From an uncultured Pedobacter sp. (GTDB lineage: Bacteria; Bacteroidota; Bacteroidia; Sphingobacteriales; Sphingobacteriaceae), in the NCBI GenBank assembly GCA_946478755.1, contig CAMLDJ010000002.1, positions 7,052-71,051 on the forward strand: a stretch of DNA of 64,000 nt, in the 5' to 3' direction. Under the pieces are notes generated by a model. It searched no databases and was not told the origin of the DNA. It was given only the letters and a program-made list of their open reading frames with translations. Below, piece by piece: positions 8,866 to 17,583 of the stretch. The number at the start of each line of letters is the position of its first letter. The stretch's first letter is position 1. The position numbers and the translations under genes were made by a program.

Positions 8866-10509
8866 TTACCAGCCCTCTGTCTGTTTAAAATCAGGATTTT
8901 TACCGTTCAGTTTATCTATTTCGGATTGGGGAATAGGCATTAAATAATGTTTTGTCTTATCGAACACACGTTTTTGGGCTTCAAAATAAGTAAATGTAGT
9001 ATCCGTAGCGTTGCTTGAGGAAATAGTATAATTCACTCCATAAACAGGACGGTTATCAACCACCTCAGCAATCTTCCACCTCCTCACATCCCAAAAGCGG
9101 TGCCCCTCAAAGGCCAGCTCAATCCTCCGTTCGTGCCTGATTGCCTCCCGCATCTGTTCTTTGGTCAATCCGGCAGGTATGTCTGGCATCCCTGCTCTTT
9201 TTCTGATCGGGTTGATAGCATTGTAAACATTTGCATCTGCACCAGCAGCTTCGTTTTGTGCTTCTGCATAGTTCAGCATCAGTTCAGCTGTTCTGAAAAT
9301 TGTGAAGGACTTGGTTACTCCTCCGGAATTGTTAGATAAGTTCAGGCCTTCGGTCATGTACTTCCTCCACCAGTAGTTGGTTCCTGGCTGCTCTGCATTG
9401 TCCTTATCATTAGCGTAAATATTAATCTTCCTGTTTTTCCAGGTTGCACCAGGATATAACACCGTTGCATAAAACCTTGGATCGCGGTTTTTATAGGGAT
9501 GTTTAGGATCCCAACCAGAACCTGCAGACTTAATAGGAAAGCCGTTTTTCATTTCAAAATCATCAACAAAATCCTGGATCGGCCCACAGTTGTTCCATCC
9601 ACTATAACCTAATGGCTGCATTACCTGATCTATTCCTGACACTGCACCTGTTCCAATATTACGCCCCCATATACATTCGGTGTTTGCATATTTCAAAAAG
9701 GCATCAGAAAATTTGGGTTCTAAAATATAGCCCTGGGCCAAAGCTGCATCCAGGGCTTCCTTCGAAGCTGCCGCGGCTTTCTGCCATTTGGAAGCATCGC
9801 TGTTTGGATTAAAAAAAGCGCTTGCATAATAAAGGTTTAATCTTGATTTTATTGCCTGACAGATGGTTTTGGTAGCTCTGCCCCATAAACCGGGATCGTG
9901 TTTGGCTGGCAAGTTTTGCATTGCCTCATTTAAGTCACTTTCAATAAAAGCCACCACTTCGGCATACTCACTCCTTTTTAGGAATACGGCATCGCCATCG
10001 GTTGCAGGTGAAAGCGGCTTATCCATGATTGGGACCTTACCCCAGCCCCTGAAGAGCACAAAGTGATAAAAGGCACGCAGCATTAAAGCTTCGCCTCTTA
10101 ACCTGGTTTTTCTGTTTGGCACATTAGGGTCTTCCGGGATCCTTTCAAAATTGGTCAAAAAAAGATTACACGCTCTGATCTTGGCGTATGCGTTTGTCCA
10201 ATCATCTCCTAATGGAGAAAAATTACTTGGATTCCAGGCACCGGTATTAAACAAAACCGCCCCGTTTGCCCAGCGTTGTTTCGATTCATCTGTCATTGCA
10301 GATGTTACGTAGGAATTACCAGCACCGTAATTCCAGGAAGGAATGGCGGAGTAGATGTTATTTAAAAAGCCCTCAGCGTTATCTATATTACCAAACACTT
10401 CTGTTTCACCAATATAATCACTGGGCACCCTATCTAAAAAGCTTTTTTTACATGATGTTACGACCACGATCAATAACATAACCCATAAAGCATAACTATA
10501 TTTTTTCAT
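8866..10509 (-). CDS. SusD/RagB family nutrient-binding outer membrane lipoprotein
   Basis: A 547-residue protein with lipobox VVTSC (Cys20) followed by KKSFLDRVPSD, the standard SusD start. The N-terminal TPR-like half includes LRGEALMLRAFYHFVLFRGWG, and the C-terminal half has the family signatures LMLNYAEAQNEA, IRHERRIELAFEGHRFWDVRRW and YLMPIPQSEI. SusD proteins sit as a lid on their SusC partner and capture the ligand at the cell surface. The gene starts 23 bp after the upstream susC stop, so the two form one transcript and one complex. The ligand is probably an alpha-GlcNAc-bearing glycan, judged from the GH89 gene downstream. Confidence 0.95.
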   Translation of the reverse strand: MKKYSYALWVMLLIVVVTSCKKSFLDRVPSDYIGETEVFGNIDNAEGFLNNIYSAIPSWNYGAGNSYVTSAMTDESKQRWANGAVLFNTGAWNPSNFSPLGDDWTNAYAKIRACNLFLTNFERIPEDPNVPNRKTRLRGEALMLRAFYHFVLFRGWGKVPIMDKPLSPATDGDAVFLKRSEYAEVVAFIESDLNEAMQNLPAKHDPGLWGRATKTICQAIKSRLNLYYASAFFNPNSDASKWQKAAAASKEALDAALAQGYILEPKFSDAFLKYANTECIWGRNIGTGAVSGIDQVMQPLGYSGWNNCGPIQDFVDDFEMKNGFPIKSAGSGWDPKHPYKNRDPRFYATVLYPGATWKNRKINIYANDKDNAEQPGTNYWWRKYMTEGLNLSNNSGGVTKSFTIFRTAELMLNYAEAQNEAAGADANVYNAINPIRKRAGMPDIPAGLTKEQMREAIRHERRIELAFEGHRFWDVRRWKIAEVVDNRPVYGVNYTISSSNATDTTFTYFEAQKRVFDKTKHYLMPIPQSEIDKLNGKNPDFKQTEGW

Positions 10510-10532
10510 TATATTAAAAATTTAAGTCTGTT

Positions 10533-13500
10533 TTAAAAATTCATAGATACACCAACATTATATATTTTCATGGTTGGATAAAGTGCCGTTCCATTAGCCG
10601 TTTGCTCCGGATCATAATCCTTGTAGGGAAGCTTATCCCATGTAGCGAGATTCAGGCCATTTGCAAATATCCGCAGCGAACTTATCTTTACTTTAGCCAA
10701 TGTATGGACAGGAAAAGTATAACCTAACTCAAGATTTTTGATTTTGATATAATCCGAACTGTAAATAAAGAAAGTGCTCAACTGAGCGTTGTTCTGCCCC
10801 CCTGAAGAGCTGTAATGCACACTTGGATAGCTTGCCGTACTTGCTGTAGCAGGTGTCCAAACATCCTGCAGCCTGTCTGGCCCAAGATAAGGCACATTCG
10901 TTTTACCACTCAATGCGCCCTGTACCAACACACTCAGGTCAATTCCCTTCCAAGATGCTCCAAAAGAAGCTCCAAAAGTATTGTTGGGAAAGTTACTTAC
11001 TTGTATGGCTACCCTATCGTTCTCATTGATGATATGGTCTCCATTCATATCGCGGTAACGGATATCACCGGGAATTACTCTTCCGGCAAAACTTTGCTTA
11101 GGGGACGCATCAATTTCTGTCTGGTCTTTAAACAACCCTTCTGCAATATAGCCCAATTGATAACCAACCGGTAACCCTGTTAAGGCCTGATAAGGATAAG
11201 CCAGATTCGGTTCATCACGGGCAATTATCTTATTTTTATTGTATGTCCAATTGATGTAACCAAAAAGATTAACTTTGTTAACATGGGTATTAAAATTTAA
11301 GGATGTTTCGAACCCCTGGTTCAATACCTTACCCACATTGATCGCTGCCAAACCTGCAATACCAAGATAGGTAGGAATAGTCTGCGGTGTGGTAAGAATG
11401 TTAGTCCTGTTTTCTCTAAAAACGTCGACATCTAATTTGATCGCATTGTTGAAAAATCCGGTTTCTATACCAATGTTGGATTTTTGAGCTTTTTCCCAGG
11501 TGATGTTTGGATTACCGGTACGGTTTACATTATATCCCCCGGCTGTATTTGGACTTGGAGAGCCAAAATCAAAACCTCCACCCCTGCTGTAATCTGATAT
11601 AAATAACCATCTGGAACCACCAATATTATCGTTACCCACATAGCCGAATGATCCGCGGAGTTTTAAGTAATTCATAGCCTTACTGTTGTACCATGGTTCG
11701 CTTGAAATTACCCAGCCTGCAGATACTGCAGGAAAAAAGCCGTAGCGTTTACCTTTAGGGAAATTTTCCGACCCGTTATATCCCACATTGAAGTCTGCAA
11801 AATACCTGGAATCATAATTATAAGATACCCGTCCAACAAAACCTTCATAGGCCCTTGGCAGGTCACCGGTAACCGAGGTATAGTTCCTGTTAAACAGTGC
11901 CAGACCGGAAACAGTATGAGTACCGAAAGAACGATCATAATTTAACTGCATGTTATAAGAATAATAACGAGTTGCCGAAGTACTTGAAGTTTTTGCAAGT
12001 GAGGTCTCCGTAGAAAATGGTGTGTAGGTTTCTACACCGCTTACCGGATCTTTACGATAACGGAAGGCCGTAAATTGCTGATTTTGTCCATAGTTAATCG
12101 CACCAAAATTCTCGAAGGTATACAATCCCTTAATATTCAGTCCTTTGGTAATAAAATCCAGCTTATGATTTACCTCGATCGTTCCATTGGTACTGTTCCA
12201 AAAGTTATCATAATAACCACTTTGTAACAGGGCGCCCAAAGGATTTCTTACATCAGATGCATTTATACGCCCCGCCCCATAAGTACCATTGGGATTATAT
12301 ATCGGTGTAGTATAATTCTGCATCAGGGCAACGTTACTGAAAACAGAACTATAGCCAGGACCTGGCCCGGTCCTTTGCTCAATTCTCGATGCGAGGTCTA
12401 AACGGACAGTCATCATATCGGTTGCAACAATGTCAATATTTGATCTAAAATTATAGCGATCATATTTCTGCGAGATGCCATATTTATTGTCTTGTGCACC
12501 TTTAAACAGCGTTCCCTGATTGAGATATCCAAGCGAAACAAAATATTTCACACTACTATTCCCACCACTCATATTGGCATTATACTGTTGTTGTGGGGTG
12601 TTGCGTTCAAAAATCACATCGTACCAGTTCACATCGGGATAGGTATATGGATCGGCCTGGTTCCCAAACAATTCTACCTCCTTAGGGGTCCATATTGGGT
12701 TACTGCCATCATTAACTGAGCCCTGGTTGTCTAAGGTTGCTTTTTGAAAACTGCTGAAGCGTTCTGGGATACGCTGTGGTGTCTGGATACCATATTGGCC
12801 ATTAAACTGGATATTGGTCTTTCCAATCTTTCCACGTTTGGTGGTTACCAGAATTACTCCATTTGCCCCCTGTATGCCATACAATGACGTTGCAGCAGCA
12901 TCTTTTAATATGCTTATTGAGGCCACCTCATTTACATCGATATCTCCAAAGTTAGCATCCCCTCTGGTTAATCCATCAATAACGATCAACGGGCTCCTGC
13001 TGGCTCCATAGGTACCGATACCCCGGATATATACAGTTGAGGCATCTCCCCCCGGGATACCCGACGATTGAATTGTGGTCAGTCCTGGCAAACGGCCGGC
13101 GAGGGCGTTACTTAAGTTCGAAACAGGACTCTGTTTAAGCTCTTTTGTCTGAACGGTAGATATTGCAGCGGTTACACTCACCTTTTTCTGTGTCTGGCCA
13201 AAACCAGAAACCACTACTTCATTTAAGCTCCCGGCCTCTGCAATCAGCTGGATAAGCATTTCTGCTTTCAGGTTAGCCTTTACTTCCTGGGTTTGGTAGC
13301 TTACAAAGGATACCTGTAAAATAGCGCCATCCTGGACATTCTTAAGTAGAAAATCTCCGTTATCGCCACTCAATGTTACGGTTGTAGTCCCTTTTACCTT
13401 AATAGTTGCTCCCGGAAGCCCTGCTCCGGCCTCATCTACAACACGCCCCCGAATATCGGCAAACAAATGCTTAATGTTGTTGGGCTTGGCCTCATTGCGG

Positions 13501-13853
13501 TCTGTTATTACAATAGTAGAAGCCTCGATGCTGTAAGTTAAGGGCTGATTGGCAAAACATTTGTCCAAAACGATAGATAAGGGGGCATCTTTAACATTAA
13601 TGGTAATGTTGTTTATCTTTTTTATCCGGTTAGCATTATAAAAAATATCTAAACCGCTTTGTTGACTAATTTTATCCAATACCTGCTCTAAAGAGATATT
13701 CTTTTCTGAAAGGGTAATCTTATTCTGCGCAAAGCCGGTTGCACATACCTGAAAAGCCAGGGCAAAGAGTAGGAAAACTGTAAGTTTCATGGTTAGCAGG
13801 ACTTTATTTTTCGCACAGGGAATCCTGTACGATTTAAAATCATAAAATTTCAT
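10533..13853 (-). CDS. SusC/RagA family TonB-dependent transporter with STN signalling domain
   Basis: The protein has 1106 residues. After a signal sequence (the hydrophobic stretch LTVFLLFALAF follows a Pedobacter-like leader starting MKFYDFKSY), residues about 45-120 form an STN domain (ISLEQVLDKISQQSGLDIFY), the part that signals to FecR. Next come a carboxypeptidase-like domain (DIRGRVVDEAGAGLPGATIK), the linker NEVVVSGFGQTQKKVSVTAA, the plug with SISILKDAAATSLYGIQGA and a long beta-barrel ending in VGVSMNF. It imports the glycan bound by the adjacent SusD. The STN domain fits with the sigma and FecR genes directly upstream: ligand binding would release the sigma factor. A 154-bp leader before the gene probably holds its sigma-dependent promoter. 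Confidence 0.95.
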   Translation of the reverse strand: MKFYDFKSYRIPCAKNKVLLTMKLTVFLLFALAFQVCATGFAQNKITLSEKNISLEQVLDKISQQSGLDIFYNANRIKKINNITINVKDAPLSIVLDKCFANQPLTYSIEASTIVITDRNEAKPNNIKHLFADIRGRVVDEAGAGLPGATIKVKGTTTVTLSGDNGDFLLKNVQDGAILQVSFVSYQTQEVKANLKAEMLIQLIAEAGSLNEVVVSGFGQTQKKVSVTAAISTVQTKELKQSPVSNLSNALAGRLPGLTTIQSSGIPGGDASTVYIRGIGTYGASRSPLIVIDGLTRGDANFGDIDVNEVASISILKDAAATSLYGIQGANGVILVTTKRGKIGKTNIQFNGQYGIQTPQRIPERFSSFQKATLDNQGSVNDGSNPIWTPKEVELFGNQADPYTYPDVNWYDVIFERNTPQQQYNANMSGGNSSVKYFVSLGYLNQGTLFKGAQDNKYGISQKYDRYNFRSNIDIVATDMMTVRLDLASRIEQRTGPGPGYSSVFSNVALMQNYTTPIYNPNGTYGAGRINASDVRNPLGALLQSGYYDNFWNSTNGTIEVNHKLDFITKGLNIKGLYTFENFGAINYGQNQQFTAFRYRKDPVSGVETYTPFSTETSLAKTSSTSATRYYSYNMQLNYDRSFGTHTVSGLALFNRNYTSVTGDLPRAYEGFVGRVSYNYDSRYFADFNVGYNGSENFPKGKRYGFFPAVSAGWVISSEPWYNSKAMNYLKLRGSFGYVGNDNIGGSRWLFISDYSRGGGFDFGSPSPNTAGGYNVNRTGNPNITWEKAQKSNIGIETGFFNNAIKLDVDVFRENRTNILTTPQTIPTYLGIAGLAAINVGKVLNQGFETSLNFNTHVNKVNLFGYINWTYNKNKIIARDEPNLAYPYQALTGLPVGYQLGYIAEGLFKDQTEIDASPKQSFAGRVIPGDIRYRDMNGDHIINENDRVAIQVSNFPNNTFGASFGASWKGIDLSVLVQGALSGKTNVPYLGPDRLQDVWTPATASTASYPSVHYSSSGGQNNAQLSTFFIYSSDYIKIKNLELGYTFPVHTLAKVKISSLRIFANGLNLATWDKLPYKDYDPEQTANGTALYPTMKIYNVGVSMNF

Positions 13854-14007
13854 ACATTTGAATAGTTTAGGTTGTTGAAATGCTCCGCTGCCGGACCATT
13901 TTGTTTGGTTATATTACTTCTAAAAAATATTGTGGGGCAGACAAACTGAATTTTCCCCGGGAGTGTCTTCAGCACTTCCGGTTTTTTACAGCTTATCCCA
14001 ATTGAAA

Positions 14008-15183
14008 TTACGGCATAACTGTAATCCTCCTTTCTGTTACTTTAAAGGTTACATCATTGGTGCGTGTTAATATTCTTAAAACATCTTTTAGTGATTTTGA
14101 TCTGGAAATCTTGCCACTGAAGTTTAGATTTTCCATGGGTTTAACATAATCCACCTCAATATCATACCACCGGGCCAACTTGCGCATTACACTTTTTAAA
14201 TCTTCATCCTTAAAAATAAAACGCCCGTTTTTCCAATCTACCTGCGTGGCCGCATCTACCTCTTTTACCAACCAATCATTATCCGCTAACACAGACTGCT
14301 GTCCAGGTTTTAGGTATTTCTGCCCAGTTTGTTTTTTCCCCTGCCTGCTGATTACTTTTACGCTACCTTCTAGCAGAGTGGTTTTAATCTCATCTTCATC
14401 TGCGTATGCGTTAATATTAAAATGCGTTCCTAAAACCTGAACCTCCTGCCTGTTAGTTACCACGATAAATGGCTTAGCTGTATTATGTGCAACTTCAAAA
14501 TATCCTTCTCCCACCAGTTCAACCCTTCTCTCTTCACCAGTAAACTGCAATGGGTAACGTAAATAGGAGGCCGCATTAAGCCAAACTACAGTTCCATCAT
14601 TCAGCACAATCCTGTATTGGCCGCCTTTTGGGGTTTCAATAGTGTTAAATATGGTTGAATATTGGTTATCGGTAGCAGGAGCACTTAGCTGAACATATTC
14701 TATAAGCCCGTTTTCTTTCTTTTTGATCTTTATGCCATTTTGTTCTGCGATATCAGCGTTCGATTTACCGTCCAAAACAACCTTTGATCCATTACTTAAT
14801 GTTAATATTGCCTTATTTCCTCCCGGATGAATTAATTCTGCATAATCGACATGCTCCTTATTGGTGCTTTTTCCAGCCCTAAATAACAATATACCTACAC
14901 TGAAAAAGATGAGCAATATAGCAGCGGCACTTATCCACCATAAGTTAAGGTGCCTCTTAAGCTTCACTTTACCGATTTCTTCCTGTTCGGACTCCGCTCT
15001 TATCTGTGTTATAATCCGATTTAACAAAAGATCTTTAAAAAGCGCTTCATCTTGTGTCTCAATGCTTTCAATATCAGGTTTGCCTAATCTGGAATAATAC
15101 GCTTCGACCAAACGTCTTTCATTTTCACTTGCCTCGCCGTTTATATAAGTATCGATAAGAGATAAGAATTGTTTTTTTTCCAT
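14008..15183 (-). CDS. FecR-type anti-sigma factor
   Basis: The start is set at the ATG at 15183 (MEKKQFLSLIDTYING) rather than a TTG seven codons earlier, giving 391 residues. The N-terminal cytoplasmic segment binds the sigma factor. One membrane segment (WWISAAAILLIFFSVGILLF) follows. The periplasmic FecR domain includes GGQYRIVLNDGTVVWLNAAS, GEGYFEVAHN and VLGTHFNINAY. The DUF4974 tail (LKSVMRKLARWYDIEVDYV ...) resembles an STN fold and would contact the STN domain of SusC. It relays the transporter's ligand state to the sigma factor encoded 80-100 bp upstream on the same strand. Confidence 0.93.
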   Translation of the reverse strand: MEKKQFLSLIDTYINGEASENERRLVEAYYSRLGKPDIESIETQDEALFKDLLLNRIITQIRAESEQEEIGKVKLKRHLNLWWISAAAILLIFFSVGILLFRAGKSTNKEHVDYAELIHPGGNKAILTLSNGSKVVLDGKSNADIAEQNGIKIKKKENGLIEYVQLSAPATDNQYSTIFNTIETPKGGQYRIVLNDGTVVWLNAASYLRYPLQFTGEERRVELVGEGYFEVAHNTAKPFIVVTNRQEVQVLGTHFNINAYADEDEIKTTLLEGSVKVISRQGKKQTGQKYLKPGQQSVLADNDWLVKEVDAATQVDWKNGRFIFKDEDLKSVMRKLARWYDIEVDYVKPMENLNFSGKISRSKSLKDVLRILTRTNDVTFKVTERRITVMP

Positions 15184-15283
15184 GGTCTTGATATTATGTT
15201 CCAAAAAGAACCCACTACCCTACGGCAAAATATTTTTTTTCTTAAAAAAAATCGTAATATACTGACATTCAGCATTATAAAAT

Positions 15284-15862
15284 TTAAAGAAAAGTATAAG
15301 AAACGATTATGCAAACACACATTTCTATGCTTAAGCCTTCACGGATGAGCTTTAATGATTTCGACATTTTTTTTTCGACCGTTTTTACGGAAATCTCCAG
15401 TTTGCCAGCAATCTGCTTATAAGACATCTCTTCTTCCCTGCTCATCAGAAAAATCTGCCTGCAATCGGCGGGTAGGCTATTGATCAATCGCTGTAGCAAA
15501 TGCAGGTGGTCTTTAAAAATCGTTGGATCTTCTTCTATGATTTCTGTAGTAACTTGAGCCAAACGCTTATAAAAGCCACTATCAGTCTTTTGTGATCTAA
15601 TAGCCTTTAATACTGTTAGCCTAACTGACTGATGGAGATATGCTTTAAGGGAGACAATGTTCAATTCCTTTCTCCGCCGCCATAAATGCAGGAACATTTC
15701 CTGTAACGCATCGGAGGCTCCTTCTTCATCGCGCAGAATAGTAAAAGCTGTTCTGTAAAGCTGTTTCCAGTATAGATTGTAGATTTCACTAAATGCCTGC
15801 TCATCTCCATCCCTTAATCTGGAGATTAGCTCATCTTGACCCGATATTTGGTAAATCGACAT
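15284..15862 (-). CDS. ECF (FecI-like) RNA polymerase sigma factor
   Basis: This 192-residue protein has sigma region 2 (AFSEIYNLYWKQLYRTAFTI, EEGASDALQEMFLHLWRR) and region 4 (LPADCRQIFLMSREEEMSYKQ, then IAGKLEISVKTVEKKMSKSL), the latter a helix-turn-helix. Bacteroidota FecI-type sigmas with a downstream FecR and an STN-SusC control their own nutrient locus. This one should drive the SusC/SusD/peptidase/GH89 genes. The hydrophobic tail (MCVCIIVSYTFL) is slightly unusual for the family. Confidence 0.94.
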   Translation of the reverse strand: MSIYQISGQDELISRLRDGDEQAFSEIYNLYWKQLYRTAFTILRDEEGASDALQEMFLHLWRRRKELNIVSLKAYLHQSVRLTVLKAIRSQKTDSGFYKRLAQVTTEIIEEDPTIFKDHLHLLQRLINSLPADCRQIFLMSREEEMSYKQIAGKLEISVKTVEKKMSKSLKLIREGLSIEMCVCIIVSYTFL

Positions 15863-16089
15863 TTGTATTGAAAAACGAAACTAACATTTTTTTTACAGTT
15901 ATTTTGTTGACATACCAATAAATCTACCCATTTGGACAAATTTTTAATCGCTTATTGCTTATAACCCAAATTTATCAGTTCTCAATTTTCTCGCATGTTG
16001 CTTATTGTTTTTATAAGGTGGACGATCTTCAAAACCCTTTCTTTCGGGGAAAATACCTCATTAGTTTATTGAGATATAAAATAATCTAT

Positions 16090-16659
16090 TTAAGCAAAGA
16101 AGCGCGCGAGTGTAGCGAACAATGAATTAGCCCGCGGGTCGATGGGTGGCGGCATTAAGCTGCTCAAAAATGCAGCGACACTTGACAACGTAGCGCCCGC
16201 TTTTTCGAGCTGTCGAAACGCAGCTTGCTCTGTTCTACCACTCAGGCCACCACAAACATCTGTTAGCAGATATACATCAAAGCCGTTCCGAAGTGCTCCA
16301 AGTGCTGCCTGCACTACAGCCAGCTCCGTTGCTACACCACCAAGAACAATCACTGGCTTTTTGTAACTAGCTATGGCTTTTAGGCTTGTGTCATCATCAA
16401 ATACCCCAGCTGTTGATCGAATCACAACCGGATACTCAATCAGTTCATCGATAGTCTTAAGGTCTTTATCTGGCTGCATTTTAACTCCCGAGATAAAAAC
16501 AGGGATATCGAGAATATTTGCGCCTTCAATAAATATTGAAACAGCCTGGAGGAGCGTTGCCTCAACTATTGTTTTATTAGCAACCTTAAGAATTTCAGGT
16601 TGTAAATCCACTAGTACGACAATGACCTCGCTGGCATTTAGTTTTTGTAAAGTATTCAT
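16090..16659 (-). CDS. Isochorismatase-fold (YcaC-like) protein lacking the catalytic cysteine
   Basis: The protein has 189 residues and the isochorismatase-like alpha/beta fold: VVLVDLQPEI (Asp18, first triad residue), IVLGGVATELAVVQAALGAL and DVYLLTDVCGG. In cysteine hydrolases of this fold the motif after the cis-peptide reads T-x-x-C-V; here it is TELAV, so the nucleophile is Ala114. The triad Lys is also not evident (VVIRSTAG). It is therefore either a non-thiol vinyl-ether hydrolase like true isochorismatase, or a non-catalytic member. It is divergent from an HxlR regulator 330 bp away, the usual layout for a regulator and its target. The substrate is unknown. Confidence 0.85.
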   Translation of the reverse strand: MNTLQKLNASEVIVVLVDLQPEILKVANKTIVEATLLQAVSIFIEGANILDIPVFISGVKMQPDKDLKTIDELIEYPVVIRSTAGVFDDDTSLKAIASYKKPVIVLGGVATELAVVQAALGALRNGFDVYLLTDVCGGLSGRTEQAAFRQLEKAGATLSSVAAFLSSLMPPPIDPRANSLFATLARFFA

Positions 16660-16867
16660 TTTGTAAAGATTTTAGTATAAAAATTAAGAAACACTTCCGG
16701 CCAAGAATAGCACAAAGTGCCGATGTTTATAGCACTTGTTCGAACCACAGAATCGGCATGCATTCTAGAGTTATAAATACTGTTAATACCAGCCACTGTG
16801 GAAAGCACTTATAGCAAGATTACATCCATTTAAAGACTTTGCTAATCATTTACCATATTTATGTTAT

Positions 16868-16949
16868 TTTTACTAACGTAAAACTACAGCCTTGTTCTTA
16901 TAAAGTCTATAACTGTTACCGAAGAGTAAGCGCTTACCATTTGGTAAGC
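16868..16949. promoter_or_regulatory. Two inverted repeats between divergent isochorismatase-like and HxlR genes, likely HxlR operators
   Basis: A perfect palindrome GCTTACCATTTGGTAAGC occupies 16932-16949, 40 bp before the HxlR start. A second inverted repeat TTTTACTAACGTAAAA occupies 16868-16883. Both contain TTAC and GTAA half-sites. HxlR-family dimers bind short inverted repeats next to their genes, so autoregulation and control of the divergent gene is a natural reading. A TAATTTTG box (16977-16984) lies only 5 bp before the HxlR ATG. The 16660-16989 gap shows no gene. Confidence 0.6.
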
Positions 16950-16989
16950 AGTTTCCATATCACTCATTAGTTTTTGTAATTTTGTCTTA

Positions 16990-17346
16990 ATGAAAAAACC
17001 AGAAAAAGGGATTTCCGATTATTGTCGTTTACAGCTTCAAGGTATCAAGGACACTCAGGACCTGTTAAATGGGAAGTGGAAAACAGTTATTGTAACCGCC
17101 CTTTACTATAATGAGAAAATCAGATTTATGGAGTTAGTTCGTAATATAGAGGGTATTGCACCAAAAGTATTATCCAAAGAATTAAGAGATTTGGAAATAA
17201 ATCAACTTGTCAAACGAACGGTTTCGGACACCATGCCTGTCACAGTCCAGTATGAGCTTACCTCACATGGTAAAAGTCTTTACAAAATTATTGAAGCGAT
17301 GGCCGAATGGGGGATTTATTATCGAAATGCGGTTTTTAGAGCATAA
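16990..17346 (+). CDS. HxlR-family winged-helix transcriptional regulator
   Basis: This 118-residue protein matches the HxlR family from end to end: the Cys-containing N-terminus (DYCRLQLQGIKDTQDLLNGKW), KWKTVIVTALYYNEKIRFME, the recognition region (LVRNIEGIAPKVLSKELRDLE) and the wing (VKRTVSDTMPVTVQYELTSHG), ending in WGIYYR. HxlR proteins often sense electrophiles or oxidants through a conserved N-terminal Cys, and Cys13 is in that region. It probably controls the divergent isochorismatase-like gene. Confidence 0.93.
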   Translation: MKKPEKGISDYCRLQLQGIKDTQDLLNGKWKTVIVTALYYNEKIRFMELVRNIEGIAPKVLSKELRDLEINQLVKRTVSDTMPVTVQYELTSHGKSLYKIIEAMAEWGIYYRNAVFRA

Positions 17347-17518
17347 ATGCTTCTCTCAAAAATGCCTTTCTGTCAACGAGAAACATCTTAATGAGATGCC
17401 TCCCAGAAATTTCTCTTTAAGTATGATGAATAATTTTTCATGCAAATATATACCTACCTACAAATTCCCAATCTCCATCTTAGTCTCATCTATTTTACCA
17501 TTTTTTTAACTTCTGTAA

Positions 17519-17550
17519 TATGTGGCCACCTAGTGACAAGCAGCCACATA
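17519..17550 (-). terminator. Hairpin after the phosphodiesterase locus
   Basis: TATGTGGC (17519-17526) pairs perfectly with GCCACATA (17543-17550), about 30 bp past the stop of the last minus-strand gene. No strong U-tract follows, so a terminator role is tentative. Confidence 0.35.
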
Positions 17551-17583
17551 CTCCATCAGTGCTTTTGATTTCTCAATAGAGCG

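Noticed and set aside
13957..13987. Imperfect hairpin followed by T6 between the FecR and susC genes
   Set aside because: The T-run is on the plus strand where no gene ends; on the coding (minus) strand it lacks a U-tract, so I do not call a terminator.
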